Shown here: positions 48,515-57,323 of the stretch, piece by piece
How the letters are laid out: every line of letters begins with the position of its first letter
Position numbering within the stretch: the first letter of the stretch is position 1
From: Actinomadura syzygii
GTDB taxonomy: Bacteria > Actinomycetota > Actinomycetes > Streptosporangiales > Streptosporangiaceae
Assembly: GCF_008085905.1 (NCBI RefSeq)
Contig: NZ_VSFF01000022.1
Span: 1-64,000, forward strand
DNA length: 64,000 nucleotides
Direction: 5' to 3'
Made by a program: the position numbers and the translations under genes
Notes under the pieces: generated by a model
Databases searched by the model: none
Seen by the model: only the letters and a program-made list of their open reading frames with translations
Told to the model about the DNA's origin: nothing

Positions 48515-51500
48515 ATGCCCGTCCAGACCCACCGCGCCGGGCCCGACGAGCGCTACGAGCGGATCACCGCCGGGGTTCCCGAGCTGCCCGCCGAGCTGGT
48601 ACGGGACGTCCTGCGCGACCGGTACGGGCTCGACGCCGACGACCTCCGCCCGCTCGCCGGGGAGACCGACCGCAACCTCCGGGTCCTCGCGGGCGGCGCG
48701 GAGTACGTGTTCAAGGTCTGCGACCCGGCCGACCGCGCGGCCATCGACTTCCAGTCGGCGCTGCTCGCGCATCTCGACGGGCGGGACCTGGGCTTCGAGG
48801 TTCCGCGAGTCGTCCCGGACGTGTCGGGCGCGCCCGTCACCTCCGTGTCCGAGGGGGGCCGCGACCTGCCGGTCCGGCTGCTGACCTGGGTGCCCGGCGA
48901 GCTGCTGGCCGAGACGGCCCCGGCGCGCCGGTCGGCCGAGCTGCTCGCCGACGTCGGCGCGGTGGCCGGACGGCTGACCGCCGCGACCGCGTCCTTCGCC
49001 CATCCCGATCCGCCCGCGCCGCACTACTGGGAGTTCGGCCACGCGGGCACGGCGCTCGCCGGGTCGGCCGGGCACGTCCCCGACCCGGGCGTGCGCGCCG
49101 CCGTCGACGCGATCCGGGAGCGGTACGAGACCCCGCTCGCCGAGCGGCTGCCCGAGCTGCCCACGGCCGTGGTGCACCACGACCTCAACGCCTTCAACCT
49201 GCTGGTCCGGCGGGACGGCGGCCGCCGCCGGGTCAGCGGCGTGATCGACTTCGGCGACGCGCTGCCGACCGCGCGGGCCGCCGACCTGGCGGTGCTGATC
49301 TCCAGCGTGGCGCGCGGCGCCGCCCGCCCGCTGACCGTCGCGCGGGCGCTCGTCGCCGCCTACCACGCGGCGTGCCCGCTGACCGAGGCCGAGCTCGACC
49401 TGCTGTTCCCGCTGGTCGCGGTGCGCGCCGCGACGGTCGCCGCAACGACCGCCCGGCTCGACGCGGAACGGCGGCACGGCGACCCCCGGCACCGGTCGGC
49501 GGCCGCCGCCGACCTGGTGCGGGCGCTGGCGGAGATCCCGGCGGAGCTGGGGCGCGGCGCCGTCCGGGACGCGTGCGGGCTGCCCGCGCATCCGTCCGGG
49601 CCGACGCTCGTGTCCTGGCTCGCGGATTGCGCGGCGACCGCGCCGGTGGACGGCGCGCTCACCACTGTCGACCTCGGCGCGTCCTCTTCTGTCTTCGACG
49701 GCGTCGACCCGCGCGACCACGACGCGCTGGGGGCCGCCGCGAACGCCGCCATCCTGGCCGAGCGTCCGAGTGTGGCGGTCGGGCGGTACGGCGAGCCGCG
49801 CTTCCTCGCGCCCCGCCCGCGCCGCGACGGCGGACCGGACGAGCCCGACAACGTCCACCTCGGCGTCGACCTGTTCGCGGCGGCCGGGACGCCGGTCCGC
49901 GCGCCGCTGTCCGGCCGGGTCGAGGAGAACGGCACGGCCTTGGTGCTGCTGCACGAGCCGCCCGGAGGCGTCCCGTTCCGCACGATCTACACCGGGCTGG
50001 ACGGCGCGCCCGAGGCGGGCGCGGAGGTCGCGGCGGGCGAGCGGATCGGCCGGATCGCGCCGAGCACCGGGCTGCCGCCGCACGTCCGGATCCAGGTGAC
50101 GTGCTCGGAGCTCGGCACCTGGGCGTCCGTGCCGTCCGGCGTCCCCGGCTCCGAGGAGGCGGTGTGGCGGGGCCTGTTCCCCGACCCGACGCCGCTGCTC
50201 GGCGCGCGGAACGCGGTCACCGCCTGGACGCCCGCGATCGACAAGGCGCTGGAGGCCCGCCGCAGGCACCTGCCGAACACGCACCCGACGTACTTCGAGG
50301 ACCCGATCGCGATGTCCCGCGCCCGGGACTGCCTGTTCTACGACGAGCGGGGCCTCTCCTACCTGGACGCGCTCAACAACGTCACCCTGCTCGGCCACGG
50401 CCACCCCCGGCTCGTGGACGCCGCGACCCGCCAGCTCGGCAGGCTGAACACCAACACCAGGTTCGTCTACGACACGCTGACCGAGTACGCCGAGCGGCTC
50501 ACCGCGACGCTCCCGGACGGTCTCGACGTCGTCTACTTCGTCAATTCCGGCAGCGAGGCCAACGACCTCGCCCTGCGCATGGCCCGCTTCCTGACGAAGC
50601 GCGACGACATCGTCATCATCGACGACGCCTACCACGGCTACACGACCGTGGTGGCGGACGTGAGCCCGTCGCGGTACCGGAACTACGGCAAGCCGGACAC
50701 GACGCATCCGACGCCCGTCCCCGACCGCTACCGGGGCGCGTACGGCTACGACGACGCGGACGCCGGGGCCAAGTACGCCCAGCACGTCATCGACGCGTTC
50801 GACGAGCTGACGGCGGAGGGACGTCCGCCCGCGGCGTTCCTGTACGAGTCGCTGCTCGCGGGCGGCGGGCAGGTCGTCCTGCCACCCGGATACCTGGAGC
50901 CGATCACGGCGGCGGCGGCCGAACGCGGCGTGCTGACGATCGCGGACGAGGTCCAGGTCGGGTTCGGCAGGCTGGGCGAGGCGTTCTGGGGGTTCCAGAC
51001 GCAGGGGCCGGGCGTCGTCCCCGACTTCGTGACGATGGGCAAGGCCATGGGCAACGGGTTCCCGATGGCGGCGATGGTCACGACGCGGGAGATCTCGCGG
51101 GCCTTCGACCCGGCCGGGCGGTTCTTCTCCACCTACGGCGGCAACCCGGTCGCCTGCGCGGTCGGCCTGGAGCTGCTGGACGTCGTCGCGGACGAGGGCC
51201 TCCAGCACAACGCGCTCGTCGTCGGCCAGTACCTGCGCGACCGGCTCGCCGGGCTCGCCGACCGGCACCCGCTGATCGGCGACGTGCGCGGGCAGGGCTT
51301 CTACAGCGGGGTCGAGTTCGTCCGCGACCGGGAGACCAAGGAACCGGCGTCGGAGGAGACGCTGACCATCTGCGAACGGCTCAAGGACCGAGGGGTGCTC
51401 GTGTATCCGACCGGACGGTCGTGGAACATCCTCAAGCTCAAACCGCCGCTGACGTTCACGCGGGGGCACGCCGACGAGTTCACGGACGCGCTCGACGCCG

Positions 51501-51520
51501 TCCTCGAGACGGGCTGGTGA
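48515..51520 (+). CDS. kinase-M23-aminotransferase fusion (predicted amino-alcohol kinase/phospho-lyase)
   Basis: A 1001-residue fusion. Residues 1-360 form an APH/choline-kinase domain: nucleotide-binding front end, VVHHDLNAFNLLVRRDGG catalytic loop and GVIDFGDAL. Residues about 420-545 are M23-like (VHLGVDLFAAAGTPVRAPLSGRV...VTCSELG), but the HxH zinc motif reads HVR, so peptidase activity is doubtful. Residues 560-1001 are a class III aminotransferase with FVNSGSEANDLALRMAR and Lys in DFVTMGKAMGNGFPMAAM. This kinase plus PLP order parallels human hydroxylysine kinase and phospho-hydroxylysine phospho-lyase (and ETNPPL), which release an aldehyde, ammonia and phosphate. A role in amino-alcohol breakdown is therefore inferred. 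Confidence 0.85.
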   Translation: MPVQTHRAGPDERYERITAGVPELPAELVRDVLRDRYGLDADDLRPLAGETDRNLRVLAGGAEYVFKVCDPADRAAIDFQSALLAHLDGRDLGFEVPRVVPDVSGAPVTSVSEGGRDLPVRLLTWVPGELLAETAPARRSAELLADVGAVAGRLTAATASFAHPDPPAPHYWEFGHAGTALAGSAGHVPDPGVRAAVDAIRERYETPLAERLPELPTAVVHHDLNAFNLLVRRDGGRRRVSGVIDFGDALPTARAADLAVLISSVARGAARPLTVARALVAAYHAACPLTEAELDLLFPLVAVRAATVAATTARLDAERRHGDPRHRSAAAADLVRALAEIPAELGRGAVRDACGLPAHPSGPTLVSWLADCAATAPVDGALTTVDLGASSSVFDGVDPRDHDALGAAANAAILAERPSVAVGRYGEPRFLAPRPRRDGGPDEPDNVHLGVDLFAAAGTPVRAPLSGRVEENGTALVLLHEPPGGVPFRTIYTGLDGAPEAGAEVAAGERIGRIAPSTGLPPHVRIQVTCSELGTWASVPSGVPGSEEAVWRGLFPDPTPLLGARNAVTAWTPAIDKALEARRRHLPNTHPTYFEDPIAMSRARDCLFYDERGLSYLDALNNVTLLGHGHPRLVDAATRQLGRLNTNTRFVYDTLTEYAERLTATLPDGLDVVYFVNSGSEANDLALRMARFLTKRDDIVIIDDAYHGYTTVVADVSPSRYRNYGKPDTTHPTPVPDRYRGAYGYDDADAGAKYAQHVIDAFDELTAEGRPPAAFLYESLLAGGGQVVLPPGYLEPITAAAAERGVLTIADEVQVGFGRLGEAFWGFQTQGPGVVPDFVTMGKAMGNGFPMAAMVTTREISRAFDPAGRFFSTYGGNPVACAVGLELLDVVADEGLQHNALVVGQYLRDRLAGLADRHPLIGDVRGQGFYSGVEFVRDRETKEPASEETLTICERLKDRGVLVYPTGRSWNILKLKPPLTFTRGHADEFTDALDAVLETGW

Positions 51521-51521
51521 C

Positions 51522-51557
51522 ATGACCGGACACGCTGACATGACCGCACACGCTGAC
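51522..51557 (+). repeat. tandem 18-bp repeat at the amidohydrolase start
   Basis: ATGACCGGACACGCTGAC and ATGACCGCACACGCTGAC differ at one base and are followed by a third ATG. They encode MTGHAD-MTAHAD-M. The repeat offers three potential starts and may be a slippage-prone site. Confidence 0.7.
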
Positions 51558-53204
51558 ATGGTCCTGCTGGGCGGCCGGGTGCTGACCGTCGACGACGCGT
51601 TCACGGTCGCGTCGGCGCTGGCGGTGACCGGCGACCGGATCACGGCCGTCGGGTCCGACGACGAGGTGAGGGCCCTCGCCGGGCCGTCCACCACGGTCGT
51701 CGACCTCGACGGCCGGACGGTGCTCCCCGGCATCAACGACGCGCACCTGCACCTCGCGATGTTCGGCCTGGCCGGGCCGCCCTTCTCGGCCGACCTCAAC
51801 GGCGTCGCCTCGCTGGAGGACCTGCGCGCGGCGCTCGCGGACGGCCCGCCCGGACCCGGCGGCAGCCGCTGGCTGATCGGCGAGGGCTGGCGGGAGGCGA
51901 ACATCGCCGAGTTCGACGCCGCCGACCCGGGGCCGCACCGCTCCCTCATCGACGAGGTCACCGGCGACCGGCCGACCGTGCTGCACCACGCGTCCCGGCA
52001 CTCGGTGCTGGTGAACACCGCCGCGCTGCGGATCGCGGGGATCACCCGCGACACCCCGGACCCGGCGGGCGGGCACATCGTCCGCGACCGCGCCGGGGAG
52101 CCGTCCGGGCTGCTGCTGGAAGGGGCGAAGGGGCTGGTCACCCCGTACGTCCCGGCGCACTCCGAGGCGGAGCGCCTGGACGCGATCGAGTCGGCGATGC
52201 GCACGCTCAACGCGCTCGGCATCACCAGCGTCACCGACCCGATCGTGTGGCCGGAGCTGCTGCGCGACTACACGACGCTGCGGCGGCAGGGGCGGATGAC
52301 CGTCCGGGTGAACGCGCTGCTGCACTGGGACTGGCCGTCCCCTGCCAGCTCGTCCGAGCGGCTGGAGACCGCGCTCGGGTACGCCGGGCTGTCCGCTGGG
52401 TTGGGCGACGACTGGCTTCGGATCGGCGGCCTCAAGCTGTTCGCGGACGGGGTGCCCACGCAGTGCACCGCCTGGCTGCACGAGCCGTACCCGTCCGGCG
52501 GGCACGGGAGCCTGATCACCTCCGGCGACGACGACGAGGCCCGCTACGAGGAGTTGCTGCGCTCGATCGAGCTGGGGCACCGGCACCGGCTCCAGGTCCA
52601 GGTGCACGTCACCGGCGACCGCGCGGCCGACGCCGCCGCGGACGGCCTGGTCCGCGCCCTCAAGGAGGACCCGTGGCCGGACGCGCGGCACGCCCTCATC
52701 CACGGCACGCTCCTCAACGAGCACGGCTTCGCGCGGCTGGCCGAGCACGACATCAGCGTGATCACCAGTTCGCTGATGAAGTCGCACAGCGGCGCGTCGA
52801 TGACGCGGGCGATCGGCGCGGACCGGTGGGCCCGCGCGTTCCCGGCCGGGGCGCTGCTCGCGGCGGGAGTCCACGTCGCGGACAGCTCGGACGCGCCGGT
52901 CACCTTCCCCGACTGGCTCCGCGGCATCGCCACGTTCACCGGCTCCGCCCCGGGCCCGTTCGCCGACGTGCCCGCCGACCTGCGGCTCACCCGCGAGCAG
53001 GCCGTCCGGCTGTGGACCACGGCGGGCGCCTATCTGGAGCACGCCGAGGACCGCAAGGGGACCCTCACGCCCGGGAGCCTCGCGGACCTCGTCGTCCTGG
53101 ACGGCGACCCGGTGACCGCGGACGGCGACGCGCTGCGGCGCATCACGCCCGTGTTCACCGTGGTCGGCGGGCGCGTCGTCCACACTGGGGGGACGCCCGG
53201 CTAG
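51522..53204 (+). CDS. amidohydrolase family protein (YtcJ-like, metal-dependent)
   Basis: A 560-residue enzyme of the amidohydrolase superfamily. DLDGRTVLPGINDAHLHLAMFG holds the H-x-H metal ligands; FVDPIVWPELLRDYTTL-like, LQVQVHVTGDRAADAA (His of strand 6) and VHVADSSDAPVTFPDWL (Asp of strand 8) follow, with the final 'GTLTPGSLADLVVLDGDPV' metal-domain end. YtcJ-type members hydrolyse N-acyl or imino compounds. It begins 2 bp after the fusion gene, where a tandem 18-bp repeat gives three in-frame ATGs. Confidence 0.87.
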   Translation: MTGHADMTAHADMVLLGGRVLTVDDAFTVASALAVTGDRITAVGSDDEVRALAGPSTTVVDLDGRTVLPGINDAHLHLAMFGLAGPPFSADLNGVASLEDLRAALADGPPGPGGSRWLIGEGWREANIAEFDAADPGPHRSLIDEVTGDRPTVLHHASRHSVLVNTAALRIAGITRDTPDPAGGHIVRDRAGEPSGLLLEGAKGLVTPYVPAHSEAERLDAIESAMRTLNALGITSVTDPIVWPELLRDYTTLRRQGRMTVRVNALLHWDWPSPASSSERLETALGYAGLSAGLGDDWLRIGGLKLFADGVPTQCTAWLHEPYPSGGHGSLITSGDDDEARYEELLRSIELGHRHRLQVQVHVTGDRAADAAADGLVRALKEDPWPDARHALIHGTLLNEHGFARLAEHDISVITSSLMKSHSGASMTRAIGADRWARAFPAGALLAAGVHVADSSDAPVTFPDWLRGIATFTGSAPGPFADVPADLRLTREQAVRLWTTAGAYLEHAEDRKGTLTPGSLADLVVLDGDPVTADGDALRRITPVFTVVGGRVVHTGGTPG

Positions 53205-53241
53205 CGACCTTGGCCGTCCGACCCCGTGAAGGAGCCCGCCC

Positions 53242-54354
53242 ATGCGGATCACCGCCGCTCTCGTCGAGGAACTGGACGGCCCGTTCACCCTCACCGAACT
53301 GGAGCTGGACGAGCCCGGCCCCGGCGAGGTCCTGGTCAAGGTGGCCGCCGCCGGGATCTGCCACACCGACGGGCTGGCCCGGCACGGCGACCTGCCGTTC
53401 CCGCTGCCCGGCGTCCTCGGCCACGAGGGCGCCGGAACGGTCGCGGCGGTCGGGCCCGGCGTCACCGGCTTCGCCGAGGGCGACCCGGTCGTCATCGGCT
53501 GGCCGTCGTGCGGCGCGTGCCGGAACTGCCGGGCCGGGGAGCCGCGCTACTGCGAGCGGCTCGCGACGGCGCTGGTCGGCGGCGGACGGCTCGGCGGGCC
53601 GCGCGCCGGGGAGACGGCGCTGCGCCGTCCGGACGGCAAGCCCGTGTCCAGCCACTTCTTCGGCCAGTCGTCGTTCGCGACGCACGCGCTGACCACGGCC
53701 GCCGCCCTGGTGCCCGTCCCGCCGGAGCTGCCGCTCGCGCTGATGGGGCCGCTGGCCTGCGGGGTCTCCACCGGCGCCGGCGCGATCTTCAACTCGGTCC
53801 GGCCGGGCGCGGGGGCGCGGCTCGTGGTGTTCGGGACGGGGACCGTCGGCCTCGCCGCGATCATGGCCGCCCGCAACTCCCCCGCCACCCGGATCATCGC
53901 CGTCGACCGGCACGCGTCCCGGCTGGAGCTGGCCCGCGAACTGGGCGCGACCGACACCGTCGACGCGACCGAGCACGACCCGGTCGACGCCGTCCGCGAC
54001 CTGTGCGGCGGGCCCGCCGACTACGCGCTGGAGTGCACGGGGGTGATCGACGTCGTCCGGCAGGCCGCCGACGTGGTCGGCATGCTCGGCACCTGCGTCC
54101 TCATCGGCGGCGCCCCGGCCGCCGCCGAGTTCTCCCTCGACCACCTGTCCACGCTGTGGGGCAAGCGGATCGTCGGGGTGCTCGGGGGCGGCGGGCGCAG
54201 CGAGGAGCTGATGACCGCGATCATGCGGCTGTACGCGCAGGGCCGCTTCCCGTTCGACCGGCTCGTGGAGTACTTCGACTTCGCCGACGTCCAGACCGCG
54301 CTGGACCGGTCCTACGCGGGCGAGGTCGTCAAGCCGGTCCTGCGCATGCCGTGA
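53242..54354 (+). CDS. zinc-dependent alcohol dehydrogenase (class III-like)
   Basis: A 370-residue medium-chain dehydrogenase. The catalytic zinc ligands are in AAAGICHTDGLARHGDLP and GHEGAGTVAAVGPGV; structural zinc Cys are in WPSCGACRNCRAGEPRYC, and the nucleotide-binding Gly motif is VVFGTGTVGLAAIMAARN, followed by an Asp suited to NAD+. Similar to aryl-alcohol and benzyl-alcohol dehydrogenases. It is 37 bp after the amidohydrolase and ends the catabolic run, where it may interconvert an alcohol and the aldehyde of the pathway. Confidence 0.92.
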   Translation: MRITAALVEELDGPFTLTELELDEPGPGEVLVKVAAAGICHTDGLARHGDLPFPLPGVLGHEGAGTVAAVGPGVTGFAEGDPVVIGWPSCGACRNCRAGEPRYCERLATALVGGGRLGGPRAGETALRRPDGKPVSSHFFGQSSFATHALTTAAALVPVPPELPLALMGPLACGVSTGAGAIFNSVRPGAGARLVVFGTGTVGLAAIMAARNSPATRIIAVDRHASRLELARELGATDTVDATEHDPVDAVRDLCGGPADYALECTGVIDVVRQAADVVGMLGTCVLIGGAPAAAEFSLDHLSTLWGKRIVGVLGGGGRSEELMTAIMRLYAQGRFPFDRLVEYFDFADVQTALDRSYAGEVVKPVLRMP

Positions 54355-54420
54355 GGCGGCGCACGGGCTGACCAGGGGACCTGCGAAAAACCGGTTGCGC
54401 GGCCGACATACGGTGGAAGC

Positions 54421-55602
54421 GTGATCGAGATCAAGGACATCCCCGAGGCCGACGCCGACCGCATGGTGGACTTCGCCGGGATCGTGTTCCACAGCCGCAT
54501 CGAGGACGGCGACTACGAGCGCAACTCGTGGGTGGCCCGGCGCGCCGAGCGGATCGGCGCCTACGACGGCGGCACGGTCGCCGGGCAGCTCGCGGCCCTC
54601 CCGATGCGGCTCGCCGTGCCCGGCGCGCTGCTCGACTGCTCCGCCGTCACGTTCGTCGGGGTGCTGCCCACGCACCGCCGCCGCGGCGTCCTCACGTCCA
54701 TGATCGAGCGGATGCACGCGGACGCGGTCGCCGCGGGCCGCCCGGTCGCCGCGCTCTGGGCGTCGCAGGGCGCGATCTACGGACGGTACGGCTTCGGCCT
54801 CGCGACCCGCGCCGTCGGCCTGGAGATCGACGCCGCGCGTCCGCTCGAACTGCGCACGACGCCCGATCCCGCGCCGCTGCGGCTGATCGACCCCGCGTCC
54901 GCGCCGGAGATCCTCGACCCGATCCACGCGCGCGCCCTCGCCGCGCGTCCGGGCGGGCTGGTCCGCGACCCGGAATGGTGGACGTGCGGCACGCTGCGCG
55001 CGGTCGAGCAGGAGGCCCCCGGGTTCAGCCCGCCGCGCGTCGTCGTCCATCCCGGCGGGTATGCGGCCTACCGCGCCAACGAGCACACCGTCAGGGTCGA
55101 GGATCTCGTCGCGGACACACCGGCGGTGGAGGCCGCGCTGTGGCGGTACCTCGCGTCGATCGACCTGATCAAGGTCGTGCAGGCGCCGACCCGCCCGGTG
55201 GACGACCTGCTCCCGTTCATGGCCGCCGACCCCGACCAGGTCGTCGTGAAGAACGGCTACGGCGCGCTGTGGCTGCGGCTGATCGACGTCCCGGCCGCGC
55301 TGCGCGCCCGGTCGTGGGCCACCGAGGACACCTTCGTGCTGGACGTCCGCGACGCCCGCCTTCCGGCCAACGAGGGCCGCTGGCGGCTGAAGACCGGCGC
55401 CGAGCCCGCATGCGACCGGACGGACGAGGCCCCCGACCTGACCCTGTCCGCCGCCGACCTGGCGTCCGTCTATATGGGTGGCACGCCGGTGTCCGCGCTG
55501 GCCCGTCTCGGCGTGGTGACCGAGCACACTCCGTCGGCGGTCGCCCGGCTGGACGCGGCCCTAACCATTCCTCTCGCGCCCTATACCAACGACGACTTCT
55601 AG
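54421..55602 (+). CDS. GNAT acetyltransferase, Eis-like
   Basis: A 393-residue protein with the Eis architecture: an N-terminal GNAT fold (VTFVGVLPTHRRRGVLTSMIERMHADAVAAGRPVAALWASQGAIYGRYGFGLAT, containing the R/Q-x-x-G-x-G/A acetyl-CoA motif), a second GNAT-like fold and a C-terminal sterol-carrier-like region. Its chain ends in Phe, as in mycobacterial Eis, where the terminal carboxylate helps catalysis. Eis enzymes acetylate amines, including aminoglycosides, at several positions. The GTG start has GGTGGAAG upstream. Its TAG and the stop of the convergent kinase gene overlap in CTAG. Confidence 0.9.
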   Translation: MIEIKDIPEADADRMVDFAGIVFHSRIEDGDYERNSWVARRAERIGAYDGGTVAGQLAALPMRLAVPGALLDCSAVTFVGVLPTHRRRGVLTSMIERMHADAVAAGRPVAALWASQGAIYGRYGFGLATRAVGLEIDAARPLELRTTPDPAPLRLIDPASAPEILDPIHARALAARPGGLVRDPEWWTCGTLRAVEQEAPGFSPPRVVVHPGGYAAYRANEHTVRVEDLVADTPAVEAALWRYLASIDLIKVVQAPTRPVDDLLPFMAADPDQVVVKNGYGALWLRLIDVPAALRARSWATEDTFVLDVRDARLPANEGRWRLKTGAEPACDRTDEAPDLTLSAADLASVYMGGTPVSALARLGVVTEHTPSAVARLDAALTIPLAPYTNDDF

Positions 55603-57245
55603 GCGACGGTGAAGCCCGTGCAGGCCATGGGCTTGGCCCTGCCGTTCGCCGGGACGTGGTACCACAGCACCGTCCAGGCGCCGGGTGACAAGGGGAACGC
55701 CTCGTTGTTGGCGCCCGGCCAACTGAAGTCCTCCGGATAGGTCACGGTCAGCGCCTCGCCCATCGTCGCCTGCTGGCGAGGGTCCGCCTTTGCCGGGTAT
55801 CGGACCGGCTTGGAATTGACGATGCCGGTGATCCGGTTTCCGCCCTGCCCGACGGGCGGCCTGATCTGGGCGGCGATGTAATAGCCGGAAGGGCCGTACC
55901 ACTCGAAGAGCAGTTTCAGATCGACACTGCCTCCGGCGCGGATCGCCGCCGGGGTGTGCGCCAGTTTCATGGTCGCGGCGAGCGTCTGGTCGTCGGGCTT
56001 GACGTTCTTGTCGCACCTGCCGGTCGCCGGGTCCCAGGTGAAGGCGCCCGCGCGCTGGTCGATCGACATGATCGCCGGGGGCTTCGCGGCGGCCCGGGTC
56101 GCGGGCGGGGACTGCGTGACGCCGCCGGTCGTCGTCCCGCCGGTCGTCGTCCCGCCCGTGGTTCCGCCCGTGGTCCCGCCCGTCGTTCCGGTGCCGCCCT
56201 GCGCGGAGGGGCCGGTGTCGGGGAGGCCCTCGTAGGCCAGGAGGGACGCGGCCGCCAGCAGCGCCGTCCCGCCGAGGATCACGGCCGCGCGCCGCCGGGT
56301 GCGGGACGGCCGGGTCACCGACGTCGCCACCGACGTGCGGCCGTGGTCGGGCGGGACGAGCCCGTCCGCGATCGCCGACCGCAGGTCGGGCGGCGGCGGG
56401 GCGGTGAGCGCGACCAGCCGCCGGTAGTCCGGATGCTCCGCCAGCGGGTCGCGGACCGCGCACAGGCGCATGACCTCCTCCGGCCCCGGCCGCGCGGCGG
56501 GGTCCTTGGCGGCGCACCGGGTCAGGAGGTCTGCCAGCCGCGCGTCGACGCCGTCCAGGTCGAGGTCGCCCGCCAGAGTGCGGTGGACGATCACGGAGAG
56601 GCTCTCGTCGCCGAACGGCGGGCGTCCGGTCGCCGCGAAGGCGATCGTCCCGGCGAGCGAGAACACGTCGGACGCGGCGGACGCCGGACGGCCGTCGATC
56701 AACTCGGGCGCGACGAACCCGGGCGTGCCCGTCCAGGTACCGGTCCCGGTGATCTGCTCCTGCCCCTCGCCGCGGGCGATGCCGAAGTCGATCAGGCGCG
56801 GCCCGTCCCGGCCGAGGATCACGTTCGCCGGTTTGAGGTCGCGGTGCCGGACGCCCTGCCGGTGCAGGTCGGCGAGGCCCTCGGCCAGCGCCGCCAGCAG
56901 CCGCAGGCAGGTACCCGGCGGGAGCGGCCCGTGCCGCCGCACCGCCTGCTGGAGCGTCGGCCCCGGGACGTACTCGGTCGCCAGCCAGTACGGCGGGGCC
57001 TCGACGCCGGCCCCGACGAGCGCGGCGGCGAACCGGCTGCGCACCAGGCCGACCGTCTCGACCTCGCGGCGGAACCGCGCGAACGCCTGCGGCGCGGTGA
57101 GGTCCCTGCTGATCACCTTGACCGCGACGTGCAGGCCGCCCCGGCTGAGACCGAGGTAGACCTCGCCCATGCCGCCCGCGCCGAGCCTGGCCAGCACCGG
57201 GAAGCCGCCGATCTCCGCCGGGTCGTCCGGCCGTAGCGCCTGCAT
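55599..57245 (-). CDS. membrane serine/threonine protein kinase with extracellular domain
   Basis: A 548-residue PknB-type kinase. The catalytic domain occupies residues 10-265: ARLGAGGMGEVYLGLSRGGLHVAVKVI (P-loop and Lys), GVRHRDLKPANVIL and RLIDFGIARG. A transmembrane helix follows (AAVILGGTALLAAASLLAYEG, about 320-340), then a Thr-Gly repeat linker (TGGTTGGTTGGTTTGG) and a 150-residue exported domain with C-terminal Cys. The sensory domain has no PASTA repeats and I do not recognise it. It diverges from a TetR gene with an operator in between, so its transcription is probably repressed by that protein. Confidence 0.92.
   Translation of the reverse strand: MQALRPDDPAEIGGFPVLARLGAGGMGEVYLGLSRGGLHVAVKVISRDLTAPQAFARFRREVETVGLVRSRFAAALVGAGVEAPPYWLATEYVPGPTLQQAVRRHGPLPPGTCLRLLAALAEGLADLHRQGVRHRDLKPANVILGRDGPRLIDFGIARGEGQEQITGTGTWTGTPGFVAPELIDGRPASAASDVFSLAGTIAFAATGRPPFGDESLSVIVHRTLAGDLDLDGVDARLADLLTRCAAKDPAARPGPEEVMRLCAVRDPLAEHPDYRRLVALTAPPPPDLRSAIADGLVPPDHGRTSVATSVTRPSRTRRRAAVILGGTALLAAASLLAYEGLPDTGPSAQGGTGTTGGTTGGTTGGTTTGGTTTGGVTQSPPATRAAAKPPAIMSIDQRAGAFTWDPATGRCDKNVKPDDQTLAATMKLAHTPAAIRAGGSVDLKLLFEWYGPSGYYIAAQIRPPVGQGGNRITGIVNSKPVRYPAKADPRQQATMGEALTVTYPEDFSWPGANNEAFPLSPGAWTVLWYHVPANGRAKPMACTGFTVA
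56126..56200 (-). repeat. degenerate tandem repeat encoding the Thr-Gly linker of the kinase
   Basis: A region of near-identical 12-15-bp units (forward strand GTCGTCCCGCCGGT and variants CGTGGTTCCGCC) encodes the TGG/TTGG linker between the membrane helix and extracellular domain of the kinase. The copy number is likely to vary. Confidence 0.6.
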
Positions 57246-57288
57246 CGCCGACCTCCGGGCGGACGAGCCGAAAAGGACACGCCGAGTA

Positions 57289-57313
57289 TGATTGACTGAG
57301 CGTCATTCAATCA
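57289..57313. promoter_or_regulatory. TetR operator between kinase and tetR genes
   Basis: TGATTGACTGA (57289-57299), GCG, TCATTCAATCA (57303-57313) form an inverted repeat with 10 of 11 bases matching. It overlaps a TATGAT -10 candidate (57287-57292) for the tetR gene and a TTGATT/CATACT promoter candidate for the kinase gene. This is the clearest repressor operator in the window after the ArsR boxes. Confidence 0.75.
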
Positions 57314-57323
57314 AGGGGAACGG

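Noticed and set aside
48515..49700. Aminoglycoside phosphotransferase resistance gene
   Set aside because: The APH-type domain is the N-terminal third of a fusion with a PLP domain inside a catabolic run, better matched to a hydroxylysine or choline kinase type role.
48251..52234. A 1327-codon minus-strand frame opposite the importer ATPase, fusion and amidohydrolase genes
   Set aside because: Composition is that of an antisense GC shadow with no recognisable domain, while the plus-strand genes carry intact motifs.
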